DNA of 6,407 bases from assembly GCA_031277355.1 (NCBI GenBank), contig JAITMN010000044.1, forward strand, positions 1-6,407. The letters run 5' to 3'. The notes under the pieces are model-generated. The model saw only the letters and a program-made list of their open reading frames with translations. It was not told the DNA's origin and made no database searches. This document shows positions 4,442-6,407 of the stretch, piece by piece (within the stretch, counting starts at the first letter, position 1; each line of letters opens with the position of its first letter). The DNA is from Nevskiaceae bacterium (GTDB taxonomy: Bacteria; Pseudomonadota; Gammaproteobacteria; Steroidobacterales; Steroidobacteraceae). The position numbers were made by a program, and so were the translations under genes.

Positions 4442-6407
4442 TGAAGACTCCTGCAATGGCAATGGCGGTGTTATCCGCGAGCTTCGCATCGCTGGGGCTG
4501 GCGCAGACGGCTTCGGAAGACCAGGTCAAACACAACGTCGCGCTGCTCGATGAGTATTGCAGCGAGTGCCACAACACCACCGACTATGCCGGCTCGATTG
4601 CTTTTGATGTGGTCGACGCGCATAACTTGGGCGAGGAGCCCAATGTCTGGGAGGCGATGGTGCGCAAGCTGCGCGGCCGGATGATGCCTCCGCCCGGTGC
4701 GAAGCAGCCGAGTCAGGAATCGGTGGATGCGCTCGTGAAATGGGCCGAGACGGGCCTTGATACTATTGCCGCCGCCAAGCCCAACCCCGGTCATGTGGGA
4801 CTGAAGCGGCTCAATCGCACCGAATATGGCTATGCGATTGAAGACCTGCTCGGCGTGAAAGTCGATGTGGCGGGGCTGTTGCCCAAGGACATCGAAACCG
4901 AAGGCTTCGACAATGTTGCCGCTGCGCTTCAGGTGTCGCCGTCGTTTCTGGATCAATACATCTCGGCGGCGCGCGAAGTGGCGCGGCAAGCCGTGGGCAA
5001 TGCCGGCTCGCCCGCCATCAACACCACGTATCGCCTGGCCGAAGATGGTCAGGCCGTGCACAAAGATGGCCTGCCGCTGGGCACGCGCGGTGGCACGGTG
5101 GTGCAGCACGATTTTCCCGCCGATGGCGAATACAGCTTCAACATCCGCATCGGCATCGCGCACTCCTACAACAACGCCGGTTATGTGGATGGCCTTGATC
5201 AAGAGAACAAGGTGATCCTGACCATCGACGGCAACCGCATCTTCGAGGGCGTTGTCGGCGGGCGCGAAGAACTGGCCGCATCGGATCACGATCAGCCGGG
5301 CACCACGAAAATACGCCACGACAAACTCTCGAACATCCGCGCAAAAATTGCAGCCGGTCCGCACGCGGTTGGTGTTTCCTTCGTCGCCCGAACGTTGGCC
5401 GAGTCCGACAGCCTGCTCAAGCCGCTGACGCCGGGCCTGGGCACCGACCGCCTGCCGTGGATCACGTCGATGGAAGTGCGCGGCCCGTTTGACGCCACCG
5501 GCGTCAGCGACACGCCGAGCCGCCGGCGCATCTTCGTCTGCAAGCCGGCCACGCAAGCCGACGAAACGCCCTGCGCCACGCAAATCATCGCGCAGTTGGC
5601 GCGTCGGGCTTATCGCAGGCCGGTTACCGAAGCCGAAGTTGCCGTGCCGCTGCGCTTTTATACCGAAGCGCGCACCACCGGCGACTTTGATCGCGGCATC
5701 GAAGCGGCGTTGACCGCCGTGCTCGCCAGTCCGAAGTTTCTCTATCGCGCTGAAGTGGCTCCGCACGACGCCAAGCCCGGCAGTGTGTATCCGCTGTCTG
5801 ATCTGGAATTGGCGTCGCGGCTGTCGTTCTTCCTGTGGAGTCAGGGCCCGGACGACGAACTGCTTCAGATCGCAACGCAGGGCAAGCTGCAAGACCCGGT
5901 GGTGCTCGAACAGCAGGTCAAGCGCATGCTCACCGATGCGCGTTCGGAGTCGCTGGTCACGAACTTTGCCAATCAATGGCTGCGCGTGTCGAAGGTTCAT
6001 GACAACGATCCGGACCCGCGTCTGTTCCCCGAATTCGATCCCACGCTGCGCCCGGCTTATCTGCGCGAGATGGAGTTGTTCGTCGACAGCATCCTGCGTT
6101 CGGATCGCAGCGTCGTGGACCTGCTCACCGCCGATCACACCTTCCTCAACGAGCGTTTGGCGGTTCACTACGGCATCTCGAATGTTCGCGGCGCGCAGTT
6201 CCGCCGCGTGCAGTTGGCCGATTCAAACCGCTGGGGCCTGCTCGGCAAGGGCGCGATGTTGATGGGCACCTCGTATGGCAATCGCACCACGCCGGTGTTG
6301 CGGGGCGCGTGGATACTGGAAAACATCATCGGCACGCCGCCGCATGCGCCGCCGCCCGGCGTTGAAGCGCTGAAGGAAAACACCGATGGCGTGAAGCCCA
6401 CGACGGT
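4441..6407 (+). CDS. Exported c-type cytochrome protein of the DUF1587/1595/1592/1588 family (3' end missing)
   Basis: The reading frame is open for 655 codons to the window edge. A Sec signal peptide (1-21, ending SLGLA) precedes a small haem domain with the CxxCH site CSECH (Cys40, Cys43, His44) and a likely distal Met ligand in GRMMPPPG (79-86), as in Planctomycete-type cytochromes. Next come a DUF1587-like segment LKRLNRTEYGYAIEDLLGV (121-139), a beta-rich region (about 185-350; GEYSFNIRIG, VILTIDGNRIFEG, GPHAVGVSF) resembling a carbohydrate-binding-type sandwich, DUF1595-like ARRAYRRPVTEAE (about 361-430), DUF1592-like ASPKFLYRAE and LASRLSFFLWSQGPDDELL (about 420-550), and DUF1588-like FLNERLAVHYGI through RGAWILENIIGTPPHAPPPG (about 565-640). 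The expected C-terminal DUF1585 domain would lie beyond the window. The family is periplasmic or extracellular and presumed redox-active, but its reaction is unestablished. A DUF1552 gene often follows such genes. The start is supported by the signal peptide and by the one-base overlap with the MBL gene. Confidence 0.93.
   Translation, partial: MKTPAMAMAVLSASFASLGLAQTASEDQVKHNVALLDEYCSECHNTTDYAGSIAFDVVDAHNLGEEPNVWEAMVRKLRGRMMPPPGAKQPSQESVDALVKWAETGLDTIAAAKPNPGHVGLKRLNRTEYGYAIEDLLGVKVDVAGLLPKDIETEGFDNVAAALQVSPSFLDQYISAAREVARQAVGNAGSPAINTTYRLAEDGQAVHKDGLPLGTRGGTVVQHDFPADGEYSFNIRIGIAHSYNNAGYVDGLDQENKVILTIDGNRIFEGVVGGREELAASDHDQPGTTKIRHDKLSNIRAKIAAGPHAVGVSFVARTLAESDSLLKPLTPGLGTDRLPWITSMEVRGPFDATGVSDTPSRRRIFVCKPATQADETPCATQIIAQLARRAYRRPVTEAEVAVPLRFYTEARTTGDFDRGIEAALTAVLASPKFLYRAEVAPHDAKPGSVYPLSDLELASRLSFFLWSQGPDDELLQIATQGKLQDPVVLEQQVKRMLTDARSESLVTNFANQWLRVSKVHDNDPDPRLFPEFDPTLRPAYLREMELFVDSILRSDRSVVDLLTADHTFLNERLAVHYGISNVRGAQFRRVQLADSNRWGLLGKGAMLMGTSYGNRTTPVLRGAWILENIIGTPPHAPPPGVEALKENTDGVKPTT

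Noticed and set aside
4471..6168. Long open frame of 565 codons on the minus strand
   Set aside because: It lies wholly antisense to the cytochrome gene, whose plus-strand frame shows a signal peptide, CxxCH and several family motifs. The minus-strand product has no recognisable motif and is explained by the GC-rich codon pattern.

Overview
This GC-rich window, with an AT-rich intergenic island at about 2655-2807, looks like a chromosomal fragment from a Gram-negative heterotroph. A proteobacterium is most likely, because it pairs an FCD-type GntR regulator and an ACS-type MFS carrier with a DUF1592-family c-type cytochrome protein. Such cytochromes are common in Planctomycetes, Acidobacteria and some Gammaproteobacteria such as Steroidobacteraceae. 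The taxonomic call is an inference from gene content only.

Layout. Bases 1-34 probably hold the last codons of a plus-strand gene. Positions 80-2654 carry a two-gene minus-strand unit: a PLP-dependent aminotransferase of the serine/alanine/aspartate-glyoxylate class (first), then an ACS-family MFS transporter (second). A divergent control region (2655-2807) separates this from a plus-strand unit of three overlapping genes: a GntR/FCD regulator (2808-3494), a Tat-exported metallo-beta-lactamase (MBL) fold protein (3491-4441) and a large exported single-haem protein with DUF1587/DUF1595/DUF1592/DUF1588 domains. The last gene starts at 4441 and runs off the right edge, so it has no stop codon in the window.

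How the parts may work together (inference). The arrangement resembles a small catabolic locus. The exported MBL protein and cytochrome would act on a substrate in the periplasm, the MFS carrier would import a carboxylate-like product, and the aminotransferase would feed it into amino-acid/glyoxylate metabolism. The GntR regulator sits next to the shared divergent promoter region and is the obvious candidate to control both directions. The substrate cannot be read from the sequence.

The most notable observations are the overlapping regulator-MBL-cytochrome gene chain, an MBL active site in which two expected metal ligands of the second site look replaced (HxHxEH and GQG), repeated AT-rich elements in the divergent promoter region, and a perfect 10-bp inverted repeat at the end of the aminotransferase gene. 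No RNA genes, insertion sequences, CRISPR arrays or phage genes were recognised.
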